Shown piece after piece: positions 12,780-25,222 of a stretch of 64,000 bases of DNA. The stretch comes from Cynocephalus volans (lineage: Eukaryota > Chordata > Mammalia > Dermoptera > Cynocephalidae). The notes beneath the pieces are model-generated. The model saw only the letters and a program-made list of their open reading frames with translations, was not told where the DNA came from and made no database searches. Both the position numbers and the translations under genes were made by a program. Location of the stretch: positions 1,736,001 to 1,800,000 of the forward strand of contig NC_084462.1 in assembly GCF_027409185.1 (NCBI RefSeq), written 5' to 3'. How positions within the stretch are numbered: position 1 is the first letter of the stretch; every line of letters starts with the position of its first letter.

Positions 12780-13250
12780 GGCAGATTTACACAAGTAGCT
12801 TGATGGCATAGAATACAAAGTCTAGAAGAGGACCTGAGTAATGATGGAAATCAGGATGTGATAAAGTAGCATTTCGAACCAGTGGACAAAACATTAATTA
12901 TTCAATGACTGAGTTGGAACAATAGGCAAGACACCTGGGAAAATTATGTCCTTACATTGAAATACATTTCAAACGGGTCAAGAATCACAATGTAAAAAAT
13001 GAGAATGTAATTCACTGGGAATAAATATCGGTAAATATTTATATACTTTTGTCACAGGAAAGAGCTTTATAAGAATAACATAAAAACAAGAACCATAAAG
13101 AAAAAGTTTTATAAATCTGACTATATAAAAACAAAATCTCTATAGGGCAATATTTAATATCTAAAATTCTCAGTGACTCACTCTGTTGTTGACTCTCATT
13201 TATAGTGATTTATTTCACTTGTCTTATAATTTTACACTGTGAGCTCATGT
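12780..13250 (+). mobile_element. Old L1 ORF2 fragment
   Basis: The segment 12880-13190 ('aatgactgagttggaacaat', 'caagaatcacaatgtaaaaa') resembles the 3' part of L1 ORF2. It is short and degraded. Confidence 0.5.
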
Positions 13251-13982
13251 TTGACAAACCTTTTTCTGTGGGAATCATGTCAAGTCTAGGTTGAGGGTGT
13301 ATTTCTCTAGAAAGGCCTTTTGTTTGCTTCTGATAAGTACCTGGGTACTACTGAACTGAGACCATTTTAAGTTAATTTTACACCCTAGATTTTCCCACTG
13401 GTGGTAAAATTTGAACTCCAGATCTACATTTAGGACAACATCTGGATACAAGTCTTTTTTTCCCATGTAGTGACAAACAATAGAAATTTTGAGGAATTCC
13501 TGGGAGGAAAGAAAGCTTCTTGTGAGCCTGGGAGCATACAGACAAACAAAATCTGAGCAAGAAAAACCAGAGTCTAAGACATACACAGTTGGATGCTTTT
13601 ACAAAGTTAAGAGTTGATCTTTCTTAATGAAGCCCCAGATAAATTCTAAGCATACATTCAAGCACAGAAATCAAGAAAGCACTGTAATATTGTGATATAA
13701 TAAGGAATATATGTATATTTGGTCTTTTTCCCTAGTTCCCGACACAGAGCATCTAAAATCCTTGGAATTTCCTGGGTGATAGAAGCATCTTTTGTTCTAA
13801 TGAGGTCACCATTGGTGGGCCCACAGATAGCCTTAGGCTGGGGGCTGGTCACCAGAAAAATCAAGGCATGATTAGCGGGTTGGAACTTTCAGCCCCATCC
13901 TCTGACCTCCAGAGAGGTGAGAGGGACTAGAGATTGAGTTAATCATCAACGGCCAATGATTTAATCCTGCCTACATAATGTA
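13251..13982. other. No recognisable gene
   Basis: The stretch holds overlapping short minus-strand frames (13275-13586, 13378-13560, 13658-13864) without domain or splice support. Nothing else is apparent. Confidence 0.35.
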
Positions 13983-14500
13983 CTGTTGGAGTGAGCAGGA
14001 CTGAAGCCATGTTGGGACCTAAAACCACATGGGTTGTAGGCAAACTTTAAAAAGACAGTTTTTTTCTTGGCATGGATTTCTCAGAGTTCCCTCTTTTCCC
14101 ATGGTTATGCGATATTTTGAACCTTGGTTATGGGGCAAGATGACACTTTACATGAATGTAAAGTTGTTTTCCAGCCAGCCTGAAGCTGCAGACTTGCAAG
14201 TACTATCCAGACCCTGAGATAAGGATGGGAGCAGAAACCAGACAGAGTCTTGGCAAGACTTTGCACCTGAGACCTTGCATGAAGCCCTTGCTGCTCACGT
14301 GCCCCTCCTTCCTGCTTTTCATTTCCCACATTCCATTCCCTCATCTCCCTCTTAAAAAACCCCTCAGTAAACTTGAGTCTTTGAAATGGCTTTAGCCTGG
14401 CCATTCTCCTTCAGGTTTACCAGAGAGATGGGTTAGCCTTACATCTGTACTCAGGTCACTGGTATTCCTGAATAAAGGCTGACTTCCATTTTCACCAACA
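13983..14500 (+). mobile_element. Candidate solo LTR
   Basis: The segment starts 'tgttggagtgagc' and ends 'ttcaccaaca'. It contains 'cttaaaaaacccctcag' and 'gaataaaggctgacttcc', matching the TATA-like / poly(A)-signal layout of an ERV LTR. I could not find a matching target-site duplication, so the boundaries are tentative. Confidence 0.4.
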
Positions 14501-15685
14501 TTTGACTTTTATTTGTTTGATTTTTGTCTGGGGGCAGGCAGCTGGACCTATAATTTCGATATCAACTTACGGGAGCCTCAGCCAGGAGCTGAGTGTGCCT
14601 TATAACAGAACTTCCATAGAAAACCCTAAACAGTGGGGTTGAGTTTCTGGGTTGGTGAACACATCAGAGTGTTGGGAGAGAGTAGCTTACCCAGAAAGGG
14701 CATGGAAGCTCTAAGCCTCCCTGCCCGGTATACTTTGCTCTATGCATCTCTTCCATTTGGCTGTTCTGAGTTGTATCCTTCATAATAAGCCAATAATCGT
14801 TAAGTAAAGTGCTTTCCTGAGTTCTGTGAGCCATTCTAGCAAATTATCAAACATGAAGTGGGGGATTGTGGGAAACCCCAAATTTGTAGCCAAGTCAGAA
14901 GTGCAGGTGGTCTGGATACCCCATTTGTGACTGATATCCAAACTGAGGACAGTCTTGTGAGATTGAGAACTTAAACCTGAGGAGTCTGATGAAACTCCAG
15001 ATAGTGTCAAAATTGAATTAAATGGAATAAAAACAGTTCAGAGCACTGTGAGGCAATTGCCAAGAATTGCTTTTGGAGCAGCCACATGTGTCAGGTCCCC
15101 TCTACTAACAGCTGCACTCCACCTGTCTCTCCTGAGCCAAGCAGCTGCTGTGGCTGTGGGGAGCTGGGTGTGAGTTAGGTTTGAGCTTTCAAAGAGTCCC
15201 TGCTGGAATTTCTGGGGAAGGCTCTTCTCTTCACTGCAGACCAGCACAAGGCCACAGGGTGAGGATAAGGAGAGAATGGAGGCTTCCTCTGGTGCTGGAC
15301 CACTGGCTCACCAGAGAACTCTTTACCCATTTAGGGCTCTTCCAGAACCAGGTCTGAGCATCAAGGAGTTGCCAAAGAGAAATGACAACATATGTAAGGG
15401 GTCCCCGCGACAGTACTAGAATACTAGAAAAATTGCACTGCTGAAGAGACAGATGACAACAGTAATAAACAACAAAACAAACAAAAACTAAAGGGCACCA
15501 CACAAAAATGCTTTTTGTAAATAGAAAAAGAACATAATATTTAAACTTTAAAATTCAGCAGATAAATTGAAGGAGAATGGTTATAGTTGAGATATATATT
15601 AGTTACCTGGAAGACCAACTGGAAGAAATATACTAAATCACGGAGGAATAAAGTTGAGAAAAATCACGAAAGTAAAGAGATTTGA
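14501..15685. other. No recognisable gene
   Basis: The stretch contains only short frames (14780-15010, 15038-15247, 15231-15503 on the minus strand) without recognisable domains. It becomes AT-rich and L1-like after about 15500. Confidence 0.35.
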
Positions 15686-15689
15686 AAGA

Positions 15690-16045
15690 TGAAAGAAAGT
15701 GAGCCGAGATGCTGGGTACCGTTCAAGCTTTATTAAAGAAAGAAATCTGCCAGGCTGTGCTCAAAATGAAGGATAGCCCAGGGCTGCCATGAAAATGGGG
15801 ACAGCCCCAACAATGGGTTTGTGAGAGTTTATATTAGCTTTGGGGTGCAAAATGTACAGCAGGAGGGACCATTAGGTTGATGTAACTGGGTGGAGAACTG
15901 CCGATGCAGAAGCCGGAAAGTTGTTTCTAAGTCAGGAGGCTTCTTGTGAAGGGAGGGGGAGGGATTGGTGCTGGAGGAGAAGACGAGGCGGGGGGCTATT
16001 TTGTGCTGGTGCTTATTGTGTGCACAATGGTGCTGGCCACGTCCA
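15690..16045 (-). mobile_element. Probable LTR in reverse orientation
   Basis: The + strand begins with 'caagctttattaaag' (a reversed poly(A)-signal layout) and ends in a GC-richer block. It is embedded in L1-like A-rich sequence. Termini and target duplication were not resolved. Confidence 0.4.
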
Positions 16046-17027
16046 AAATCCATCAAAAGATTTTTTTAAAAACTGATATATTATCAATTGGAGTCCCAAA
16101 AGAAGAAAAGGGAATAGATGGAGAAGAGGTAATAGTTAAACCAGTAATAAAAGATAAAGTCTCCCCTAAAGGAAAATGGTTTTTGCAAATTAAAAGGCTT
16201 TATTGGATTCCAGGCAGTTTTGGTGAGAAATTATGTATATCTGGGAATGTACTGGTGAAATACATGAATTTCAAAGTTTAAGAGAAAACCTTTAGGCATC
16301 TAGACAGAAAGACGAGTTACATACAAAGGAAAAAGCATCAAACTAGCACTGGACTGCTCACCTCCAGCAATGGAAGGCATTAGACTATGGAATAACATTA
16401 CACGGATAATAAGAAAAAGGATCTACAACCCAAGAATCCTTAACCCCAACTAGTTATCTTGAACTGTCAGGGTAAAAAGAAAAAGAAAAACAAAAAAGAA
16501 AGAAAAAAGAAAAAAAGAAAAGATACTTGAAGATATGCAAGGATATAGAGAGTATCAACCAGCTATCACCTCTGAGGAAAATCCTTTAGAAAGGACTCTA
16601 GCTAAACAATAAATGAATCAGAACAAAGAACTCAAAAGAGAAGAGGAAAATGAGAAGTAATGTGGATAAACAATGAATCCCGAACCCTGTTCTATACATG
16701 TATATGTACATGTATACATGTGAAAATGTATACGTACACATATACAAGTTTACCTCAAAAAGTTCATGGAAAAAGAATAAAAGATAATATGAAACTTTCC
16801 ATGAACTTTTTGAGGTACCATCATATGTATATATATGTCTATAATTAAATAGTAGATGATGATAAACTGCCTGGGGATGTGTTAAAAACTTCTAAATATG
16901 AGGATTTTTCTACTTAAGGGAGACAAAATCCAAGGGATGTTTAATAAAAGTTTAGTATTTTTAATTCCTATCTCAGCAAAAGTCTAGGAATTAGGGGTGA
17001 AATACAGAGGGGAAGGAAAAGGATTCC
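16046..17027 (+). mobile_element. Old L1 fragment
   Basis: A-rich L1-like sequence runs up to the LTR at 17028 and appears to resume after it. A palindromic MITE lies inside (16743-16826). The frame 15946-16281 spans the LTR/L1 junction and is not a gene. Confidence 0.5.
16743..16826. mobile_element. Palindromic MITE, copy 2 of 4
   Basis: Inverted ends 'tacctcaaaaagttcatgga' and 'tccatgaactttttgaggta' enclose an AT-rich core, as in the copy at 5461. The matching change in both arms (tacctc/gaggta) suggests a subfamily with CTC instead of TTC. Confidence 0.75.
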
Positions 17028-17418
17028 TGAAAGGAAAAACCCCGGCCCGAGCACAGAATAAGACACACCAGGAGACAGGGACTCAACCGAAGTGTATCAG
17101 GCAGGCAAAGTGAACAAGCGGCTGCCCTCTCAAAAGTGGGAGCAGCAGCAGGGAGAGTCAGGTGGGCCTTTTATATCCAGTTAGGCTGAGCTGGACTGTT
17201 CCTGTTGGCTAAGAAGGAAGGGGAGGGGAGTGAGCGGGGTTTAAGCTGAGCTGGGACTTTCTCATAGGTGGGCAAAATTGCGCACAGGGGAAGGTGATGT
17301 GGCAGCTAGGGGATTTTTCTGGGTGGGGGTTTTCCGGGAAACTTTCTCAGGTGCCATTTTGTGTATCTCGGTCTTTAATGCCATTTTACTTTTCTGGTGG
17401 AGGGTATATTAGCCAACA
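17028..17418 (-). mobile_element. Solo ERV LTR with 5-bp TSD
   Basis: This 391-bp element reads TG...CA on both strands and is flanked by 'attcc' at 17023-17027 and 17419-17423. On the minus strand a TATA box 'ggatataaaagg' lies centrally and a GC-rich R/U5-like region follows. The family was not identified. Confidence 0.8.
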
Positions 17419-17423
17419 ATTCC

Positions 17424-18247
17424 AAATATCTCATCTTATTGAGGGCGAGAGCAAAGGGGGAAATGGGATTTTTTGGTGGGGGAAATAGTTGGTATCTTGT
17501 TTTAAAATTATATTAGAGAAATAAACTGGTGATTATAAGCACCAGGAAAGGGAATGTACCATTAGGGAGAAATCATAGTAGAACATAAAAATTAACAAGA
17601 GGAAAAATGAATATAAACTTGATTAACCCAGAAAAAAATTAAGAAAAATGATAAAGAGGAAATAACAAAGTAAAAGATAGAAGGAATGAAACCAAGTATG
17701 TCAGTCATGACGTTAAATGTGAATGGACTGCGTTCTCCTATTAAAAGCTGGAGACTGCAGGGTGGGATTTAAAAAACAAAACAAAACAAAATACATAACT
17801 ATATGTGGTTAATAAGTAATATCCTTAACATAACAAGGGAAAATTGAAAACAAAGGGATGGACAAAATGAAGTGAAGTAAATGCAAATAAAAACAAAGCA
17901 AGAGTTGTAATATTAACATCAGGGAAGGCAGAATTTAAGGTCAAAAGGACTGAACACATTAGAGATATTATGTAATAATACATTCTCAGTGCACAAAGAA
18001 GTAATAACAGCCATAAACTTGTACTCGTATGGATCAAACAACTGGAGAACTAAATATTTAAAACAAAACTATTACAAACCCAAAGAGAAACTGATCAAAA
18101 TATAACTAATGGCAATATCATAGAGAACTGGTAGATCTAAAAGGGAAAAATTGAATAGTGAAAAACTGAATATTAAAAAATCGAGTAATGCAAACAACAA
18201 ATATAACTTAACAGATACATAGTTATATTAGAAATAAATAATTTTAG
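17424..18247 (+). mobile_element. Old L1 body
   Basis: The A-rich sense-strand sequence includes 'ttaaatgtgaatggactgcg', a well-known ORF2 5'-region motif of old L1s. It is decayed, with no gene. Confidence 0.6.
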
Positions 18248-18470
18248 GGGCCGGCCCCATGGCTTACTCAGGAGAGTGCGGCGCTGGTAGTGCCAAGGCC
18301 GTGGGTTTGGATCCTATATAGGGATGGCTGGTGTGCTCACTTGGCTGAACGTGGGTGCGCTCACTGGCTGAACGTGGGTGCGCTCACTGGCTGAGCGTGG
18401 TGCAGACTACACCATGCTGAGGGTTGTGATCCCCTTACCGGTCAAAAAAAAGAAAGAAAGAAATCATTTT
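18248..18470 (+). mobile_element. tRNA-Ile SINE dimer with internal duplication
   Basis: The copy starts 'ggccggccccatggctt' and ends with 'ccccttaccggtc' and an A-rich tail. The linker unit 'gctgaacgtgggtgcgctcactg' is duplicated, so this copy is longer than the roughly 165-bp standard dimer. The flanks 'aaataatttta' and 'aaatcatttta' look like a diverged target duplication. Confidence 0.8.
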
Positions 18471-18904
18471 AAAAGAGAGAAAATAGCCTTAATTACTTGG
18501 AAATTAAGAAATATACTTTTGGATAATTCCTGAATCAAATAGAAACTAAATGGAAAATTACAAAGTTTCCAGGTAGCATAAAAAGTAGAATATTTAATGC
18601 CCAAACTTTTGAAACACAGCAAAAATTACACTTAGAAAAACTTAGAGCTCTAAGTGACTTTATTATTGAAGACTAAAGATGAATAAATAAGGGAGCTTAA
18701 TACTCCCCTTAAGAAATCAAAATAATAACAAAATAAACTAGAAAGAGAGAAATTATAATAAAGATAAAAGGTAACATTAATGAGATAACAAAAGAAACAA
18801 AAATGATAAATAAATCCAAGTGCTGTTTGTGAGCCTAATTAAGGAAAAATGAAATAAAAGTAATAAAATATTGAGAATGAGGAAAGAGTCATCAAATTTA
18901 GTGT

Positions 18905-18998
18905 TTTTTTGGCAGCTGTCTGGTACTGGGATCTGAACCCTTGACCCTGGTGTTATAACACTGCACTCTATCCAACTGAGCTAACCAGCCAGCCCCCA
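18905..18998 (-). mobile_element. tRNA-Ile SINE monomer
   Basis: The minus strand reads as a tRNA-Ile-like body with an 'aactgagctaaccagccagc' complement at its 5' end and a poly(T) run at 18904 on the + strand that marks its tail. Confidence 0.75.
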
Positions 18999-19238
18999 AA
19001 TTCAGAGAGAATTTTAAGGAGATCCCATATGAAATTCTAGGTCAACAAATCTGAAACCCTAGAGAAAACCAGTGGTGTCTAGCAAATGTAAATGTAAATT
19101 AGTGAGCCATGAATTTTGGTGGAAAATTAATGGAAAAGATTGGAAAGATGAATAAAGATCTATCAGTGAAATGGGCATTGGGACCAAGTGGATTCAGAGA
19201 TGAATCCTATATAACCTTTAAAAAGCAGATGGTTTTAA

Positions 19239-19239
19239 A

Positions 19240-19332
<93 letters not shown>

Positions 19333-19548
19333 AAAAAAACCCGGGGGTGGGGGGGAAGAAGATATAACAACCACAATTACTTGAAGTTGATACGACAAGC
19401 AAACAGAAAGGACATTGTTGGGGGGGAGGGAGGAGAGGGAGGAGGGAAGGAGGTTTTGGTAAGGGGCAACAATAATCAACCACAATGTATATCGACAAAA
19501 TAAATTTTTAAAAAATAAATAAAAATTTTAAAAAACATTATAAAAAAA
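19239..19548 (+). mobile_element. Truncated L1 3' end with (CA)n and G-rich tract
   Basis: A young L1 3' UTR insertion begins at a (CA)n run, passes 'cccgggggtggggggg', and ends in poly(A). The 18-bp target duplication 'aaaagcagatggttttaa' is at 19221-19238 and 19549-19566. The same 3' UTR sits inside SLC6 copy B at 42809-43209. Confidence 0.9.
19243..19327. repeat. (CA)n microsatellite
   Basis: About 42 perfect CA units open the truncated L1 3' UTR. The frames that read Thr-His or Cys-Val repeats across it are artefacts. Confidence 0.95.
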
Positions 19549-19582
19549 AAAAGCAGATGGTTTTAATGTCAATTAAACCACG

Positions 19583-19752
19583 CTTCTGAAAGTGTGGCTA
19601 TGCATCACCTGGGAATGTGATACAAATGCAAATTAATAGACCCTAATTGAGATCCACTAAACCTGAATCACTAGGGGGTGGGGCCCAAGTATCTGTTTTT
19701 TAGCAAGCTTTCCAGGTGATTCTTAGCACACTAAAGTTTGAGAAGCAAAGGT
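19583..19752 (+). mobile_element. MER5-type (hAT-Charlie) fossil
   Basis: The segment 'cttctgaaagtgtggctatg...cacctgggaatgtg...aagtttgagaagcaaagg' follows the MER5A/B layout with short imperfect terminal inverted repeats. Confidence 0.75.
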
Positions 19753-19965
19753 CTAACTCAGAAAAAAATGGGGACCTCCTCAATTTATTTTATGCTACAT
19801 AGCTAGCATAACTAATGCCAAAATTTATAAAATGTAGAAAGTCAAATCTTACCTACAACGATTAGATGAACAAACTAAACAAAGATTAGCAAATAGGAAC
19901 CAGAAATATATCAAAAAGATAATACATTACAACTAAATAGGATTGATTCCACAAAGATGGTTTAC

Positions 19966-20068
19966 TTTTTTTTTTTTTTTTTTGCATCTGGCCTGCGTGG
20001 GAATCCAAACCCTTGACCTTGGTGTTATAAGGCTATATTCTAACCAACTGAGCTAACCAGACAGCCCT
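19966..20068 (-). mobile_element. tRNA-Ile SINE monomer
   Basis: The minus strand carries the tRNA-Ile-like body, and its A-tail is seen as a T-run at about 19966-19983 on the + strand. Confidence 0.75.
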
Positions 20069-21137
20069 CAGAAGGATGGTTCAAAATCAATATATAACAA
20101 AATCAATATATAAATGTTTTATAACATTTAGCAAAATTCAGTATCTCTATAAATATACTAAAAACTAGTGAATTGTAAGCTTTGAATAAGTGAATTGTAT
20201 GGTATATGAATTGTTTTTCAATAAAGCTGTTGTAAAAGAAAATCTTAGACTTCCGGACAAAAGGGAACTTGAAAGGCAAGTATAAAACAGTTGGAATCGA
20301 TGACTGGATTTAGGGTATTTTGTGGAGAAACGGTGGACAAGGAGACCGCTGAGAATAAATAACCTTTACCCATACACCCACAGTCTTCTCAAAGCAACCT
20401 ATCCTGAATTGTTCTTGGCAATGTGAAATCTGGGGTCTCCTGGGGAGGGACACCACTTCCTCAGTCTTGTAAGACTTTGTTCATTCTAAAATTTCAAGGC
20501 CTAAAGTTGTTCATTAAATTATCCTGTTTTTTGGAATCTCTGCTGCATCTGTAAATGTCAGATTTTTATTTTTATTTCTATTTTTTGAGACTCAGATTTT
20601 TAATTTCTGCTGATTATTACTCCTTCTACTTACTTTTGGTTTATTCGGTTATTTTCTAGCTTCTTAAATTGGATGTTTAGCTCCATAAATTTCAGCCTTC
20701 TTCTCTAACTTAATAATTTTAAATTAATTTACACTTTAGCTCCATCCCATCAATTTGATATGTAGTTTCTATTGTTTATTTCTATGAATTTTGTAGTTTT
20801 CATTATGATGTATTCCTTGACCCATGCTTTTTAAAATGTGATTTTAAAATTATTCAATTTTATGAAGTTTTTGTTATATTTTTATTGTTCACATCTGACT
20901 TAATTGCATTGTAGTCATAAAATATGATCTATATAATAATTATCTGAAATTTGTTGAAGCTTGTGCTATGGATTACTGTGTGATCAATCTTATATTCTGT
21001 ATGCCTGAGAAAATATGTATTCTTTATGGAATACAGTGTTTTACATAAGGTTCATTACATCAAGCTTGTTAATTGTGTTCAATCTCCTATCTACTTATTG
21101 TTTTTCTGCTTACCCATGGGTTCCTGATAAAGGTGTG

Positions 21138-21571
21138 TGTAGTGGATTGAATTATGTACCCCCAAAACTCCCTGAAGCTTGAATTGTGTCCCCCAAGTTT
21201 TATGTATTAGAAATTTAGCCCCCACTGTGACTGTTAAGAGGGTGGGAAATCCTCTTATGGTAACTGAAAGGTGGAGCCTTGAAGAGGTGATTGGACTGTA
21301 GGACCGTGCAGTGCAGTAGTGAATGGATTAATAATGGTGGTCAGGGGCGTGGTTCTGAGGGCTTTAAAAGAAGAGGAGACTCTGGCTTTCTCTCTCTCTG
21401 CTCTCTCTGCTTCCACCATCTTGTAATGTGAGACCCCTGGGTCACCATTGCCACCACCAGATGGACTTTGGACTTACCAGCCTCAGAAACTGTAAGTAAT
21501 AAATTTCATTTTTCTTTATAAATCACCCAAGTCTCAGGTATTATTATAGCAACACAAAATGGACTAATACA
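21138..21571 (+). mobile_element. Solo MaLR LTR with 5-bp TSD
   Basis: This 434-bp LTR runs from 'tgtagtggattg' to 'ggactaataca' and is flanked by 'gtgtg' at 21133-21137 and 21572-21576. It is the same family as the LTRs at 7605 and 54987. Confidence 0.9.
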
Positions 21572-21896
21572 GTGTGTTAATTTTCCACAAAAATGCTGAT
21601 TAGTCAATTTCTCCTTGTAGTTCTGTTAGTTTGTTTTATACTTTTAAAGTTATATTATTAGGTCCACACAATTTGTGATTTTTATACCTTCCTCACAAAT
21701 GTTGCCTTTTAATGTCTTTACTTCAAATAATGTTTCATTGCCTTAATATGTATTTTGTCTTTTGTTTAGTATTTGCCTGGTATACCTTCCTCCTTACTTT
21801 CACTTTAAATCTTCCTGTGTCCTCATATTATAGATATGTCTTATAGAAACAGCAGATAGCTGGATTTTTAAAAATTCAGTCTTTAATCTTTGTTAC

Positions 21897-22321
21897 TGTA
21901 TTAGTCCATTTTGTGTTGCTGTAACAGAATACCTAAAATTGGGTGATTTATAAAGAAAACAAAATTTACTGCTTACAGTTTCTGAGGCTGGGAAGTCCAA
22001 AGTCCATCTGGTGGTGGCAACAGTGACCCAGCGGTCTCACATTGCAAGATGGTGGAAGCAGAGAGCAGAGAGAAAGCAAGACAGACTCTCCTCCTCTTTT
22101 AAAGCTCTCAGAACCACACCCCTGATCACCATTTTTAATCCACTCACTACTGTGCGAACCTACAAGCCAATCACCTCTTCAAGGTTCCACCTTTCAGTTA
22201 CCATAAGAGGATTTCCCACCTTCTTAACAATCACAGTGGGGGCTATGTTCTAATACATAAAGCTTGGGAAACACAATTCGAGCTTCAGTGAGTTTTGGGG
22301 GAACATAATTCAATCCACTAC
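21897..22321 (-). mobile_element. Solo MaLR LTR, inverted relative to its neighbour
   Basis: The + strand starts 'tgtattagtccatttt' and ends 'caatccactac', the reverse of the LTR at 21138. The two lie 325 bp apart in inverted orientation. The target duplication is not clean ('gttac' upstream). Confidence 0.85.
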
Positions 22322-23007
22322 CGTTTCTTAATGTTAGTCCATTTGTAAATAATTTTGATTACTGGTGTGTGTAGATTTATTTCTAATATTTTACTTCCTG
22401 CCTGTCCCACTTTTTCTACATTAACTTTTAAAATTTTGTTCTGCCTTGTTTTGGGTTGATTTTTCTTTACTTGATTTCTTTCGCTCTGCTGGTTTGTGAA
22501 TGTGACAGATTACTAGTGCTTTTTAATAACTGTGTTCTCCCAGCATTCTTATTCTAGTCAATGACTGTGAACAGAAGTGATGTGTTCCACTTTCAGACCT
22601 GGTCCATAAAACCCATTTTCTTTCTACATCCACTAGCTCAGTAGTGAGGACCCCAGAATCTAGAAGAGGAAAGAGCCCCAAGATGGAAGAAGTCTGGGTT
22701 TCTTCATGATTAAATGAAGGACACCTCCACCCGCATTCCAGGCTATGCTATACTATACTCTGATATAAGCAGGAAATAAAATTTGATTGCATAAAGTCAC
22801 TGAAATTTTGTATTTTATCTATTAGAGAAGCTAGCATTATTTATCTTAACTAATACAGAAATTATAGATTGTTTCTATGTGTTTAGTATTTATCTTTGAA
22901 ATTTTAACATGCATCCTTATCAAAGTCTAAAGATCAATATTGTATTTATCATCCTGCTGAGATAAATATTCTAGCTTATGTGCTACTGTTATCCAGCAGT
23001 TTAGTTC

Positions 23008-23120
23008 TGTTTTGTTTTGTTTTGTTTTGTTTTGGCAGCTGGCTGGTATGGGGATCTGAACCCTTGACCTTGGTGCTATAACACCATGTTCTAACTAACA
23101 GAACTAACTGGCCAGTCCTG
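23008..23120 (-). mobile_element. tRNA-Ile SINE monomer
   Basis: A (TTTTG)n run on the + strand is the reversed tail. The body 'ggcagctggctggtatgggg' leads into the reversed tRNA-Ile-like sequence. Confidence 0.75.
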
Positions 23121-23491
23121 TTTTGTTTTTTCAAACCTACAAATTAACCATTGTTATTATTGCCTTATACAGTCAATGTGTGCTTACATTTAGACACATT
23201 CTCATCATTTTCTTGGTTCAGCACTCCTGTCTCAGGTCTCAGATCTTTTTTTCTGTGATCACTTTTCTTCCCCTGGAAGTATATTCTTTAGCAAAGATCT
23301 GTGGATGAAAAACTATTCTCTTTGTTTGAAAATATCACTATTTTGTTTTGTTCTTGAAAAATAGTTTGGCTGGATTTACAATTCTAAGTTGACATTTTCT
23401 GTCACCCCTTAGAAGATACTTTCCCACTATCACCTGGCTTCTCTTGCTGTTCATAAGAAACCAGCTATAAATTACTGTCATTCCTTTGTAG

Positions 23492-23818
23492 GTACAGTCA
23501 TCCTTTGGTACGCATGAAAGATTGCTCCTAGGACCCCCACGGATACAAAAATCCACAAATGCTCAATTCACTTATATAAAATGGTGTAGTAATTGCATAT
23601 GACCTACGGACATCCTCTCGTATACTTGAAATCATCTCTATATTATTTTTAATACCTGATAGAAAGCAAATACCATGTAAGTAGTTATTATTACTGTAGT
23701 TTAAAATTCTTGTATTTTTTACTGTTGTATTGCCATTCTTTGTTTTTATTTTTTCAAATAATTTTGATGAAACATTTTCCACAGATGTGGAACCTACATG
23801 TATGGAGGGTTGACTCTA
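23492..23818 (+). mobile_element. MER2-like (TcMar-Tigger) fossil
   Basis: The sequence opens 'cagtcatcctttggta' and contains 'aggacccccacggata' and 'tataaaatggtgtagtaatt', the recognisable MER2/Tigger order, and closes 'tatggagggttgac' as an inverted end. Confidence 0.75.
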
Positions 23819-25032
23819 ATGTCTTTTCTTCCTAGTTTCTTTTTAGATCTACTTTTGGTGTGTTCAGTTTCCTTTTATTTATCATTCTTTGGATTTGTTG
23901 TGCTTCCTCAGTTCAAGAATTTGTGTCTTTCCTTGATTTTGGAAAATGTTCAGCTTTTTTTCTCTTTGCATATTTCCTCTCTCCTATTTTTCTAGTTATC
24001 TCTCTCTAGAACTTCTATTAGATGTATGTTGAGCTTTCACCTGCTATCATCCATGTCTCTTAATCTCTTTCATACTTTTAATACTGTACTTTCCTTGTGC
24101 TACATTACTGGTAATATATTCAGATTTGTCTTCCAGTTCACTAATTTTCTCTTCATAGTATTCTAAACCCATCATTGAGGTTTTTAATCTTAATGATTAT
24201 GATTTTTATTTCTTAAAGTTCTTTTTGGTTCTTTTAAAAATATCTTGGTCATTTTGAGAATCTATTGCTCCTTACTCTTAATTTCAACTCTTTTTGTTTC
24301 TAATTATATTAAGCATATTTATTTTATATTATGTACCCGATAATCTTGGTACGTTCGATTTTGCAGGCCTGATTCTGCTACTTGTTGGTTCTGCTAATCC
24401 TTCCTTAGGGTGCCTTGTTTCCTTGTGTGCTTTGTGACTGACTTTTGTAATCTCATATTCGTTGAAAGTTTACCTGTGGGAATTCTATGAGGCCAAGAGA
24501 GGCTGTGTTTCTCCCAGAGATTATTTATATTTCCTTATGACAGGTGCCAGGGGAAATGATGATGTTCACCAGGCATCTTTTTATATTAATCTCAAAATGG
24601 GTTTTTAAGACTATGCAAGTTGTGTGAATTTGAATGCAAAAGACTTGGGGTTACAGATTCTCAAAAAAGACAATATTTCACTTGTCTCAGAGACAGGACC
24701 AAGACATGTATTTTCTTGCTGTCTCACCCTTCACAGAGGGTATAGTCCTTCAGTTTTCTGTGTATGAGGGTTTCCTTTTCTTGTATGGATCCAAGGCCTT
24801 GTCCTCACCCAGCCTTTAAAATCAAAATCTCTAAGTTACCAGGCAGTGGCAATTGCCCCAAAGCTGTTACTAGCTTCAGCACTTGCTTACCTATCTGGAT
24901 CCAAATATGGACTTCATTTTTGTCCTCTTGAAGGTTTCCCTTCAATTTCTTCCGAGCTCATCTATGCATCTAAGAGGATTGTTGAAATATATTTCATGGT
25001 ACATTTAGGTGTCTTATAATAGGTTGTGTTTT

Positions 25033-25222
25033 GGGCCGGCCCGTGGCTCACTCGGTAGAGTGCGGTGCTGATAACACCAAGGCCACGGGTTCGGGTCCTA
25101 TGTAGGGATGGCCGGTTTGCTCACTGGCTGAGCGTGGTGCTAACAACACCAAGCCAAGGGTTGAGATCCCCTTACCGGTCATCTTTAAAAAAAATAAAAA
25201 TAAAAAAATAAAAAAAAATAAT
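25033..25222 (+). mobile_element. tRNA-Ile SINE dimer with TSD
   Basis: A full dimer is present: unit 1 from 'ggccggcccgtggctc' with 'ggttcgggtcc', then unit 2 from 'ggccggtttgctcactggc' to 'accggtcatcttt'. It is flanked by 'ataggttgtgttttg' on both sides. It lies just downstream of the 3' end of SLC6 copy A. Confidence 0.92.

Larger units (their letters stand above)
18471..20240 (+). mobile_element. Old L1 with nested SINEs, an L1 3' end and MER5
   Basis: L1-like A-rich sequence occupies the gaps between the elements annotated separately at 18905, 19239, 19583 and 19966. No gene is visible. Confidence 0.5.
20300..24960 (-). mobile_element. Old L1M/HAL1-like sequence, minus orientation, with many insertions
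   Basis: T-rich + strand sequence such as 'ggattactgtgtgatcaatc' (20971) and 'cttccagttcactaattttc' (24132) is reversed L1 ORF2/3'-region sequence. It is interrupted by LTRs (21138, 21897), a SINE (23008) and a Tigger fossil (23492). Short frames here are decayed L1 or noise. Confidence 0.55.

Noticed and set aside
19207-19498. Cys-Val/Thr-His repeat proteins
   Set aside because: Translation of a (CA)n microsatellite.
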